From contig JBCBGC010000117.1 of NCBI GenBank assembly GCA_038527215.1, positions 1-27,163 on the forward strand: 27,163 nt of DNA. Reading direction: 5' to 3'. The notes beneath the pieces were generated by a model. It did not search any database and was not told the origin of the DNA. It saw nothing but the letters and a program-made list of their open reading frames with translations. Below are positions 8,050 through 15,144 of this stretch, piece by piece; within the stretch, counting starts at the first letter, position 1; every line of letters begins with the position of its first letter. The position numbers and the translations under genes are program-made. The DNA is from JAWPMV01 sp038527215 (GTDB lineage: Bacteria > Bacteroidota > Bacteroidia > J057).

Positions 8050-8901
8050 ATGAAAAAGCTATCCATGATTGTCACCGCAGGCTGCTTGAGCCTGGTGGCT
8101 CTCTTTTCCACTGCCTTTTCTCCACAGGCTAAACTCAAATTCAAGAATCTTTGGAAGCAAGTAGACGATGGTTTATTTGCCTCGGTTACCGAAACCAGCG
8201 TCTTGAACTATCAGGAATTTCTGCATTACCTGGATGCGGAAGAGGCGAAAAAGTTTGCCTTTGATACCACGGTTTGGAGTTCCGACCTCCGGTATACCGA
8301 TCCTCTGGCGGAGCAGTATACCCATCATCCCGCCTTCCATGAGTATCCTGCCGTCGGCGTGTCTTATGCTGGAGCCCAGGCTTATTGCGAATGGCTGACT
8401 GAGATCATTAATCGGACCCGGCCGCCCCACATTCCTTTTACCAAAGTGCGTTTCCGGCTGCCTACCGAAGCAGAATGGGAAAAAGCTGCCGCGGCCGATA
8501 TTGAGAAACCAATTTTTCCCTGGACTACGCCCAAAGGTTTTGCACACCCAGGTTATGTATTTACCGCCAAAGGACAGTTGCGCGCCAATTTCAAGCTAAT
8601 CGATCAGAGTTTTATCCAGGAAGATCCCGAAACCGGGGCCAGTATCATCGTGGACAAAGGCTCGGATTATTCAGCAGATGGATATATGATCACCGCTCCC
8701 GTTCGCTCTTTTACTCCCAATCCCTGGGGCTTATACCACATGGCAGGCAATGTGTCTGAGATGGTAGCAGAACCCGGCATCGCCAAAGGCGGAAGCTGGA
8801 ATAGTACCGGTTACTATTTGCGGATCAACAGCCAGGAGTCCTATGCAGGCCCATCAGCCAAAGTAGGCTTCCGGGTCTTTATGGAGGTCATTGAAGAATA
8901 A
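8050..8901 (+). CDS. Exported FGE/SUMF1-fold protein (formylglycine-generating-enzyme family, non-canonical)
   Basis: 283 residues with a Sec-type N-terminus (M-K-K-L-S-M-I-V-T-A, cleavage near F-S-P-Q-A). Family signatures are clear: Y-P-A-V-G-V-S-Y-A-G-A-Q-A-Y-C-E-W-L, F-R-L-P-T-E-A-E-W-E-K-A-A, P-N-P-W-G-L-Y-H-M-A-G-N-V-S-E-M, K-G-G-S-W-N and G-F-R-V. In true formylglycine-generating enzymes a cysteine pair near the G-G-S-W motif does the chemistry. Here that region reads G-G-S-W-N-S-T-G-Y-Y-L-R-I-N, without Cys, so sulfatase activation is unlikely and a structural or binding role is more plausible. GldJ and GldK of the gliding/T9SS machinery are Bacteroidota members of this fold, but this protein has no lipobox and no gld neighbours. 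Confidence 0.82.
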   Translation: MKKLSMIVTAGCLSLVALFSTAFSPQAKLKFKNLWKQVDDGLFASVTETSVLNYQEFLHYLDAEEAKKFAFDTTVWSSDLRYTDPLAEQYTHHPAFHEYPAVGVSYAGAQAYCEWLTEIINRTRPPHIPFTKVRFRLPTEAEWEKAAAADIEKPIFPWTTPKGFAHPGYVFTAKGQLRANFKLIDQSFIQEDPETGASIIVDKGSDYSADGYMITAPVRSFTPNPWGLYHMAGNVSEMVAEPGIAKGGSWNSTGYYLRINSQESYAGPSAKVGFRVFMEVIEE

Positions 8902-8909
8902 GAGGTAAA

Positions 8910-9190
8910 GCCACGAATGGACGAATTAGGGACGAATAGCTTCTGATTTGTCCCTCATTCGTGCATTCGTGGCCCTTATTACGGGAAGCCACGAATGATC
9001 AAATGCAAAACGAATAGCTTCTGATTCGTCCCTCATTCGTGCATTCGTGGCCTTTATTACGGGAAGCCACGAATGATCGAATGCAAGACGAATAGCTTCT
9101 GATTAGTCCTTAATTCGTGCATTCGTGGCCCTTAACACAGACAGCCACGAATGATCGAATGAAATACGAATAGCTTCTGATTAGTCATTC
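8910..9190. repeat. 78-bp tandem array of palindromic (hairpin) repeats, about 3.6 units
   Basis: Three full units start at 8910, 8988 and 9066, exactly 78 bases apart. Each is a 64-bp imperfect inverted repeat plus a 14-bp linker (ccttattacgggaa in the first, near-identical in the second). A fourth, partial unit starts at 9144 and loses similarity near 9190. Outer arms GCCACGAATG and CATTCGTGGC are perfect 10-bp complements. Inside is ACGAAT-agcttctg-ATTCGT or a close variant. The first unit is almost fully paired along its length (GGGACGAAT against ATTTGTCCC), while the later units have a degraded left arm. The array fills the gap between two convergent genes, so its transcripts would fold into long hairpins in both directions and could act as terminators. 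Repeats with CCACGAAT arms are scattered in other bacterial genomes in my recollection. Confidence 0.9.
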
Positions 9191-10701
9191 AAGGCAGCAG
9201 CCTCACTTTCCGCTAACTGATTCTCCACCGTAGCCAAATAAGCATCCGCATTCAGCAAATGCTGATTCCGCTTGCCTTCATCCATTTTATCAAAAGTCCG
9301 CACCAGCATCCCCAGCCGAGGATTCTTCAGGAAAAAGTCCCGATGGACATGCATAAACCGCCAGAACAATCCATCCCAGGTAGCCTGCCAATCGCCCTTA
9401 CCATAATCACTCATTTTCAGCAGGTAGTTACTGCCGCTGATATAAGGCTTGGTCGACATCAGCCCCCCATCCGCAAACTGACTCATGCCATATACATTAG
9501 GCACCATCACCCAATCATAGGCATCGATAAAGAGCTCCATGAACCAGCGATACACTTCATCCGGATCAAATTCACATAAGAGCATAAAATTGCCCAAAAC
9601 CATGAGCCGCTCAATATGATGACAATAGCCAGTTTGAAGCACCTTGCGGATGGTGATATCCACCGGGGCAATGCCCGTTTCTCCGGTGTAAAAAGAGGCG
9701 GGTATCTTGCGAGTAAAACCCCAGAAATTTCGGGTACGTTCCTCCGTACCTTTGACCTGGTACACGCCTCGAATAAACTCTCGCCACCCTACAATTTGAC
9801 GGATAAAACCCTCCAGTGAATTAAGGGGGATTTCGTGGCGCTGTGCATAGCTAAGACTCTGTTGGACGATCTCCTGCGGGGAAATGAGGCCAACATTGAG
9901 CATGGGGGTCATGACGCTATGATGCAGGATGCTCTCCCGCGCCACGATGGCATCTTCATAGGGCCCAAATTCCTGGAAGCGATGCTGGAAAAAATCCTTT
10001 AACCAGGCCTGGGTACCCGCTGGCGTAACCGGATATAGGGGCTGTGCGGAAAGCTGCCCCGGATAGTCTGGGAAATTCGTTTCCACATAGGAGACGGCTT
10101 CTTCCCAAAAGCCATTTCGATCAGGATATTGAATCGCGGGAGGCAGTTTTTTTCGAGGATATTTCTTCCGGTTGTCTACGTCATAGGTCCACTTGCCCCC
10201 GGCAGGCTGCTGATGTTCATCTACCAGGATATCCCTGGCCTTCCGCTGATTGATGTAGAATTTTGTCTGAAAAAACTTCTTTTTATCCGGCCGAAAAAAA
10301 TCGGATAGTTCCTCTCTGCTGTGAAAAAATAAGGGATTCTCCCCTTCGTGCAGGCTGATTCCCAAGGCTTGGGTGCCCTGCCTGAGGCGTTTTTCTAACC
10401 AGTTATCGGTAGGGTCCAGCACATAAAGGTCCGTGAATCCTTGAGCCGATAACTCTGGAATAAGGAAGCGGAGATCTGCCCGCTGTTCATGCGCCTCAAT
10501 ATAAGTCAGTTCTACCCCCTGTTGCGCCAATTCCTGAGCAAAAGCCTTCATGCTCGCCCGGTGGAAGGCGATCTTCTGCTTATGGAACCCATACTGCCGG
10601 AAAAACAAGTATTCCTCTATCAGGTATACAGGATGTCCACTTTTCAGAAGGGGATGGGGACGAAAGAGCTGATGCGGAAAAATCAGGTTAAGATGCGACA
10701 T
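9181..10701 (-). CDS. Photolyase-related flavoprotein (prokaryotic 6-4 / PhrB-like cryptochrome group) lacking Fe-S cysteines
   Basis: 506 residues from the ATG at 10701 (M-S-H-L-N-L-I-F-P-H-Q-L-F), which fits the family start; an upstream ATG at 10752 would add 17 unlikely residues. Recognisable segments are H-K-Q-K-I-A-F-H-R-A-S-M, G-K-W-T-Y-D-V-D-N-R-K-K-Y-P, H-S-V-M-T-P-M-L-N-V-G-L-I-S-P, V-G-W-R-E-F-I-R-G, Y-C-H-H-I-E-R-L-M-V-L-G-N and G-M-S-Q-F-A-D-G-G-L-M-S-T-K-P-Y. Members bind FAD and repair UV photoproducts or sense light. Agrobacterium PhrB has a [4Fe-4S] cluster, with a Cys-x2-Cys just after S-D-Y. Here that point reads S-D-Y-G-K-G-D-W-Q-A-T-W-D-G-L-F-W-R-F, so the cluster is absent. 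The stop codon lies inside the 78-bp repeat array. Confidence 0.87.
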   Translation of the reverse strand: MSHLNLIFPHQLFRPHPLLKSGHPVYLIEEYLFFRQYGFHKQKIAFHRASMKAFAQELAQQGVELTYIEAHEQRADLRFLIPELSAQGFTDLYVLDPTDNWLEKRLRQGTQALGISLHEGENPLFFHSREELSDFFRPDKKKFFQTKFYINQRKARDILVDEHQQPAGGKWTYDVDNRKKYPRKKLPPAIQYPDRNGFWEEAVSYVETNFPDYPGQLSAQPLYPVTPAGTQAWLKDFFQHRFQEFGPYEDAIVARESILHHSVMTPMLNVGLISPQEIVQQSLSYAQRHEIPLNSLEGFIRQIVGWREFIRGVYQVKGTEERTRNFWGFTRKIPASFYTGETGIAPVDITIRKVLQTGYCHHIERLMVLGNFMLLCEFDPDEVYRWFMELFIDAYDWVMVPNVYGMSQFADGGLMSTKPYISGSNYLLKMSDYGKGDWQATWDGLFWRFMHVHRDFFLKNPRLGMLVRTFDKMDEGKRNQHLLNADAYLATVENQLAESEAAALND

Positions 10702-10961
10702 GCCGACGGTTTTTGTTTCTTCTGCATCGTTCACTACAATAAACGACTTCATCCCAAACCCTTTCCCATTTTTTCCTCCAGGTAAAGGGCCGATTGCAGA
10801 CCGGGCATACCTTGCTGGGTAGATGCGCTTTTTTCATGAAATAGTAACCTCCAGCCGGTCTTTTTGTTAGCGAAAATCAGAAAAGTCAGGTAAGCCAGTC
10901 CTGGGGATTGGTCGGGCAATTGTTATTGGAGGTCGTACATTTATGAAAATGGAATAATGCT

Positions 10962-12134
10962 ATGCCCAAGGCCTTTTTGCCCACCCGTTACACCTATTTT
11001 GATGGCTTGAATGCGCTTCGGTTTTTTGCCGCAACCTTGGTGGTGCTCATGCACATGAAAAACAACCTGACCAAGATGGGCCTGCCCCGCATCCCGGAAT
11101 GGTGCATTTTTGGCAAGGGATTAGAGGCCGTATCTTTCTTTTTTGTCCTGAGTGGATTTCTGATCACCTATATCCTGCTCAAGGAAACCGAGAAAACAGG
11201 AACCGTCCACATCAAGCGCTTTTACCTCAAGCGGGTGTTTCGCATCTGGCCCCTTTATTTTATCATCGTAGGCTTTGGCTGCCTCTTCTTTTGGTATCTC
11301 GCGCCGGCTGCCGGCATAGATTTTCCCGTGGAATATGATAAAGGCCTGGCCGTATTCCTCTACGTATTTTTCGGCGCTAATTTGATCAATAGCCTTTATC
11401 ACATGGGCGGCATTTTGCATGTTACCTGGTCCATTGCAGTGGAGGAGCAATTTTACTTATTCTGGGCCCCTTTGATGAAAAAAGGGCAGAAACATCTGCC
11501 GCTGATTTTTGCCACAGTATTTCTCTTATTTCTCAGCCTGAACATCCTCAATGCGTATAACGTCTTTGGCCTGAGCAAAGGCTGGAAAGACTTCGTTCAT
11601 ACCTTACAGTTTCACTACATGGCCTTAGGAGGTTGGATAGCCTGGCGCTTATTCCGGAATCCTGATCGTTTATTGAAGGCCTGGGTCTTTCGGTCCAAAG
11701 TCGGGCAGGCCCTTTGCCTAAGTGTATTATTGGGCTTTTTGATGCTTTACACGCGACAGGAAGCCTGGGAACCCTGGCTGATCGTGCCCAAAGGATTGTT
11801 ATTTGCGTGGATCATCCTCAATGTCTCGGTAAACCCCCGCAAATTGTTTGGGCTCAATCTACGACCACTCAATTATTTAGGCCAGATTTCTTATGGCATT
11901 TATATGTACCACATGATCGTGATCTACGCGGTTTCTTTTCTAAGCCTCAAAGTGGTTCATCTGCTGCCTGGACCGCTGTTTTATCTATTTTATGTAGGGC
12001 TGGTCCTGGGGCTGACCATCCTGATTGCGGCCCTTTCCTGGCATGTGGTAGAGCGACATATCCTTCGGTTTGGTCGGAAAGTGATTCACGGACAGGCACC
12101 TAAAGCACATGGAACCGTGGCCACGCCTGCCTAG
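10962..12134 (+). CDS. Acyltransferase 3 family membrane protein (OafA/YrhL-like)
   Basis: 390 residues. The R-x10-H signature is present (L-R-F-F-A-A-T-L-V-V-L-M-H), followed by F-F-F-V-L-S-G-F-L-I-T-Y, the basic loop R-F-Y-L-K-R-V-F-R-I-W-P-L-Y, V-T-W-S-I-A-V-E-E-Q-F-Y and around ten membrane helices. The role is acyl, often acetyl, transfer to an exported glycan, lipid or antibiotic-like substrate; the target is unknown. It is transcribed divergently from one photolyase-like gene and runs into the other, sharing a CTAG double stop with it at 12131-12134. The 260-base upstream region holds no convincing promoter box that I can see. Confidence 0.88.
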   Translation: MPKAFLPTRYTYFDGLNALRFFAATLVVLMHMKNNLTKMGLPRIPEWCIFGKGLEAVSFFFVLSGFLITYILLKETEKTGTVHIKRFYLKRVFRIWPLYFIIVGFGCLFFWYLAPAAGIDFPVEYDKGLAVFLYVFFGANLINSLYHMGGILHVTWSIAVEEQFYLFWAPLMKKGQKHLPLIFATVFLLFLSLNILNAYNVFGLSKGWKDFVHTLQFHYMALGGWIAWRLFRNPDRLLKAWVFRSKVGQALCLSVLLGFLMLYTRQEAWEPWLIVPKGLLFAWIILNVSVNPRKLFGLNLRPLNYLGQISYGIYMYHMIVIYAVSFLSLKVVHLLPGPLFYLFYVGLVLGLTILIAALSWHVVERHILRFGRKVIHGQAPKAHGTVATPA

Positions 12135-13600
12135 GGGTTGGACCGATGGGGACGGGTGAGGGTGCGTATGAGTCGGGCTTTTTCTTTGACCACGGCTTCA
12201 TGCTTGCGATGTCCCCAGATTTTATCACGAGCCTTTTTTCCACTCTCCTCTACATCCACCAGGGGATAGGGATAGTCTTTCCCCAGATATACCCCACAAA
12301 ACTCCTGTTCCATTGCGGTCATTTTCCAAGGCTCGTGGATGTGGTGAACAGGCACTTTTTCCAATTCAGGTACCCATTTTTTGATGAAAAAGCCTTCGGG
12401 ATCATGGTCTTGTGATTGCTTAACCGGATTGTAGATGCGGATGGTGTTGATGCCGGTCGTGCCCGCTTGCATTTGAAACTGCGGGTAATGGATGCCGGGT
12501 TCGTAGTCCAGGAATTGCCGGGCCAGGAAGTACATGCCTTTCCGCCAATCCTGATCCAGATGATGCGTGAGCAGAGAAACCACCATGGCCCGCATCCGAA
12601 AATTGATCCAGCCCGTGGCTTTAACGCATCGCATACAGGCATCTACCAAGGGAAAGCCCGTTAGGCCTTCTTCCCAGGCTTTGACCCATTCCGGACGATG
12701 GGGCCGCTCCAGCAATTCAAAACCAGGGTTGATGCATTCGGATTCATATTCGCAGGCAACCTCGAACTTTTGGATAAAATGACAATGCCAGAATAGGCGG
12801 GACAAAAAGGCATCGTAGGCCCGACGGTGTTGATCAACATGTGGATGTCGACTTACGTATTGATAGGCTTGCCGAATCGATAGATTGCCCCAGGTCAGGT
12901 AAGGAGAAATGCGGGCGCAGGATTGTCGGCTTTGGGTAGGCTTGGAGATAAATCGCTGGTAGTTTTTGCCACGCTTTTCAGCGAAAGAACGCAGGTACCG
13001 CCAGCCGTTGTGTTCTCCCGCGGGCTGAAAGGCTGCCGGATAATCGGACCAGGCGGCGGCTAATTTTTCCGGTAAGCCAAAAGGATGCTCCAGGCTTGCA
13101 GGGGGAGGCTGCTGATAGTGGTTTTGAATGACCGGAGCTTCCATAAAGGTGTACCAGGCTTTGTCCCAGGCCAGGCGGTCTCGGATTCCTCTGAGAATAC
13201 CATCTCGCTGAAATTCTGTCCAGGCTACGCCTGCCGATGTTAGCAACTTCCCTACAGCTTTGTCCCGCTCCCAACTCAGCTTTATCCCCGTCTCTCGATG
13301 GCTAAATACCTGCTGGACCTCGTATTGGTCTAACCAATGCGCTATCACCTCGGTAGCTTCTCCATAGCATACGCTTATTTGCTGTCCATCCTGGGACAAG
13401 CGATGCTGCATAGCCTGAAGTGAATGAAATACAAACTGCAGGTGGCGGGTGGAAGTATCTGGATAGGAAATGAGGCCCGGTTCAAAACAGTAGAAGATCA
13501 AATAGGGAATTCCCGCTGCTTCTGCGGCCTCAAGTGGGGCATGATCCTGAGTCCGCAAGTCGCGTTTAAGCCATACGAGATTAATCAATTCCTGCGCCAT
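12131..13600 (-). CDS. Cryptochrome/DNA photolyase family protein, FAD-binding
   Basis: 489 residues. The N-terminal alpha/beta photolyase domain starts N-L-V-W-L-K-R-D-L-R-T-Q-D-H-A-P-L, a classic photolyase opening. The C-terminal helical FAD domain has S-C-A-R-I-S-P-Y-L-T-W-G-N-L-S-I-R, G-F-P-L-V-D-A-C-M-R, T-G-W-I-N-F-R-M-R-A-M-V-V-S and I-R-I-Y-N-P-V-K-Q-S-Q-D-H-D-P. Near the flavin the family's usual W-Q-W-type segment is replaced by H-Y-P-Q-F-Q-M-Q-A-G-T-T-G-I-N-T. By hand alignment the positions of E. coli Asn378 and Trp382 become His and Phe. It is therefore a divergent subgroup; repair versus signalling cannot be decided. Its stop TAG overlaps the stop of the convergent acyltransferase gene. 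The aquaporin terminator lies just upstream, so it likely has its own promoter. Confidence 0.88.
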   Translation of the reverse strand: MAQELINLVWLKRDLRTQDHAPLEAAEAAGIPYLIFYCFEPGLISYPDTSTRHLQFVFHSLQAMQHRLSQDGQQISVCYGEATEVIAHWLDQYEVQQVFSHRETGIKLSWERDKAVGKLLTSAGVAWTEFQRDGILRGIRDRLAWDKAWYTFMEAPVIQNHYQQPPPASLEHPFGLPEKLAAAWSDYPAAFQPAGEHNGWRYLRSFAEKRGKNYQRFISKPTQSRQSCARISPYLTWGNLSIRQAYQYVSRHPHVDQHRRAYDAFLSRLFWHCHFIQKFEVACEYESECINPGFELLERPHRPEWVKAWEEGLTGFPLVDACMRCVKATGWINFRMRAMVVSLLTHHLDQDWRKGMYFLARQFLDYEPGIHYPQFQMQAGTTGINTIRIYNPVKQSQDHDPEGFFIKKWVPELEKVPVHHIHEPWKMTAMEQEFCGVYLGKDYPYPLVDVEESGKKARDKIWGHRKHEAVVKEKARLIRTLTRPHRSNP

Positions 13601-13651
13601 GCCAGTGGAAAAAGTGTAGCCAATAAACCCTCAACGAAGGCCAATGTTTGC

Positions 13652-13681
13652 AAAAAAAAGAGGCCACCCGTAGGCAGCCTC
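13652..13681 (-). terminator. Intrinsic terminator of the aquaporin gene
   Basis: On the minus strand GAGGCTGCC pairs with GGTGGCCTC (9 pairs including two G-T wobbles) around the loop TACG, followed by eight T residues (13659 down to 13652). It begins 22 bases after the aquaporin stop and separates that gene from the photolyase gene downstream. Confidence 0.88.
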
Positions 13682-13703
13682 AGAGACCCAATATTTAATT
13701 GAT

Positions 13704-14393
13704 TTATTTCTCTGCTTCCGGGGACATGTATTTGTAGACAAAACCGGCCAGGATGGCACCGGCAATGGGAGCTACCCAAAAAAGCCACAACTGTCCTATT
13801 GCCCAATCCCCTACGAATAGCGCCTGGCTGGTACTCCGGGCGGGATTGACGGAGGTATTGGTAACCGGAATGCTTACCAGGTGGATCAGGGTTAAGCCCA
13901 GGCCAATCGCCAGACCTGCTAATCCATTCGGTGCTTTGGAGTGGGTAGTACCCAGGATGATGATCAGGAAGAAAAAGGTCATCACCACCTCGGTTAGCAG
14001 GGCCGCAGTCATGCTATAGCCTCCAGGGGAGTGAGCCCCATATCCATTGGCGGCAAAGCCCCCGAGTTCGAAGCCGGCGGTACCACTGGCGATCACATAG
14101 AGGATGCCGGCCCCAGCAATGGCCCCTAACACCTGAGCACCGATGTAGGGAAGAAGGTCTTTCTGGTTGAATCGTCCTCCGGCCCATAGACCCAGAGAAA
14201 CGGCAGGGTTCAGGTGGCAGCCTGAAATATGTCCAATCGCATAAGCCATGGTTACCACCGTTAGACCAAAAGCAAGAGATACGCCCAGCAAGCCGATGCC
14301 AACATCTGGGAAAGCTGCCGCCAAAACGGCACTACCACATCCTCCCAGCACCAGCCAGAGGGTTCCGATAAATTCTGCAAGTAACTTTTTCAT
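13704..14393 (-). CDS. aqpZ: Aquaporin Z-type water channel (MIP family)
   Basis: 229 residues, the usual AqpZ length. Six hydrophobic membrane helices and two re-entrant loops are evident, with both NPA boxes intact: S-G-C-H-L-N-P-A-V-S-L-G in the first half and T-S-V-N-P-A-R-S in the second. The constriction residues expected of a water-selective channel are visible: Phe in L-A-F-G-L-T, His in L-I-H-L-V-S, Thr before S-V-N-P and the Arg of N-P-A-R. This favours water rather than glycerol transport in the inner membrane. It is a single-gene unit, with a strong terminator 22 bases after its stop. Confidence 0.95.
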   Translation of the reverse strand: MKKLLAEFIGTLWLVLGGCGSAVLAAAFPDVGIGLLGVSLAFGLTVVTMAYAIGHISGCHLNPAVSLGLWAGGRFNQKDLLPYIGAQVLGAIAGAGILYVIASGTAGFELGGFAANGYGAHSPGGYSMTAALLTEVVMTFFFLIIILGTTHSKAPNGLAGLAIGLGLTLIHLVSIPVTNTSVNPARSTSQALFVGDWAIGQLWLFWVAPIAGAILAGFVYKYMSPEAEK

Positions 14394-14612
14394 TTGAGAG
14401 TTCTTGAGTTAGGTAAGAAATAGTGTATAAAAAATGCCTTTCCACTCCGCAGGGCGGACTGGATGACTCAGTGTGCTTTCTCCTAAATGAAGGGACAATT
14501 GCATGGCAGGAAAAACCTAGGGAAGACAACATCCTTAAGGATGGAGCATCCAGGTATTCCTAGAAGCCTGACGGGGGTTGGGAAAAATCAGGCCTTTGGA
14601 GGTTGAGACGGG

Positions 14613-15083
14613 TCAGGAGCGGGTAAGGTCACGAAGTTCCGTTTTTCCGCGCTTGAGATTTTCCATGAGGGCCAGGGCGCGATTGATGCGGGTATCGCTA
14701 TGTTTGGCCTTGGAGACGTGGTGGATCAGGCTCCTTTTTTTGCCATCACTCAGCCGCTTAAAAAATGCTTCCGCTTCCGGATCGGTAAACAAGACTTCTT
14801 CCAACTCCGCGCACATGGCCATCTGATAAGGGGTATCGTCTTTCCGCAATACTAAATTCAGGGTATCTCCGGGTTCTGCCTGAATTTTCTGCACCGTAGA
14901 TTTCCCGGCCATGATGTAGTACCCTATGCGGTTACTGCGTTTAATGGCGCAATGAATAGGGATCCCGTTCACCTCACAAATCACCCGTTTGCCCAATTCA
15001 GTTTGAGCTTGCAGAGCGATGTCCTCCGGTAAAGGGATGTAGCAGCCATAGCCGGATTGAGTGAGGATACTGGTGAGTTCCAT
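14613..15083 (-). CDS. YdeI/OmpD-associated family protein with DUF1905-like N-terminus
   Basis: 156 residues, soluble. The N-terminal half resembles DUF1905 (small beta-barrel): G-Y-G-C-Y-I-P-L-P-E-D-I, then V-I-C-E-V-N-G-I-P-I-H-C-A-I and G-Y-Y-I-M-A-G-K. The C-terminal half matches the bacteriocin-protection YdeI/OmdA family: the acidic P-E-A-E-A-F-F-K-R-L-S-D-G-K-K-R-S-L, then H-H-V-S-K-A-K and D-T-R-I-N-R-A. The exact function of these proteins is poorly known; some are reported to affect resistance to bacteriocins or peptides. It follows the dioxygenase gene by 61 bases on the same strand and may share its transcript. Confidence 0.75.
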   Translation of the reverse strand: MELTSILTQSGYGCYIPLPEDIALQAQTELGKRVICEVNGIPIHCAIKRSNRIGYYIMAGKSTVQKIQAEPGDTLNLVLRKDDTPYQMAMCAELEEVLFTDPEAEAFFKRLSDGKKRSLIHHVSKAKHSDTRINRALALMENLKRGKTELRDLTRS

Positions 15084-15144
15084 AGCGTTCGTAGTTGTGT
15101 GAACTAGTAAAAAAAGCCTGGTCAGGAAAAAATGTTTGCCTTGC

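Noticed and set aside
8910..9190. CRISPR-like regular repeat spacing
   Set aside because: The whole 78-bp unit repeats, including the would-be spacers. There are no unique spacers and no cas genes nearby.
14529..14542. Palindrome CATCCTTAAGGATG upstream of the aquaporin gene
   Set aside because: A single 14-bp copy with no second site and no adjacent regulator. It could be an operator but nothing supports it.
15109..15126. Short palindrome CCTGGTCAGG next to an A-run between the dioxygenase and YdeI-like genes
   Set aside because: On the minus strand this gives only a 4-bp stem with a 2-base loop before a T-run, too weak to call a terminator.
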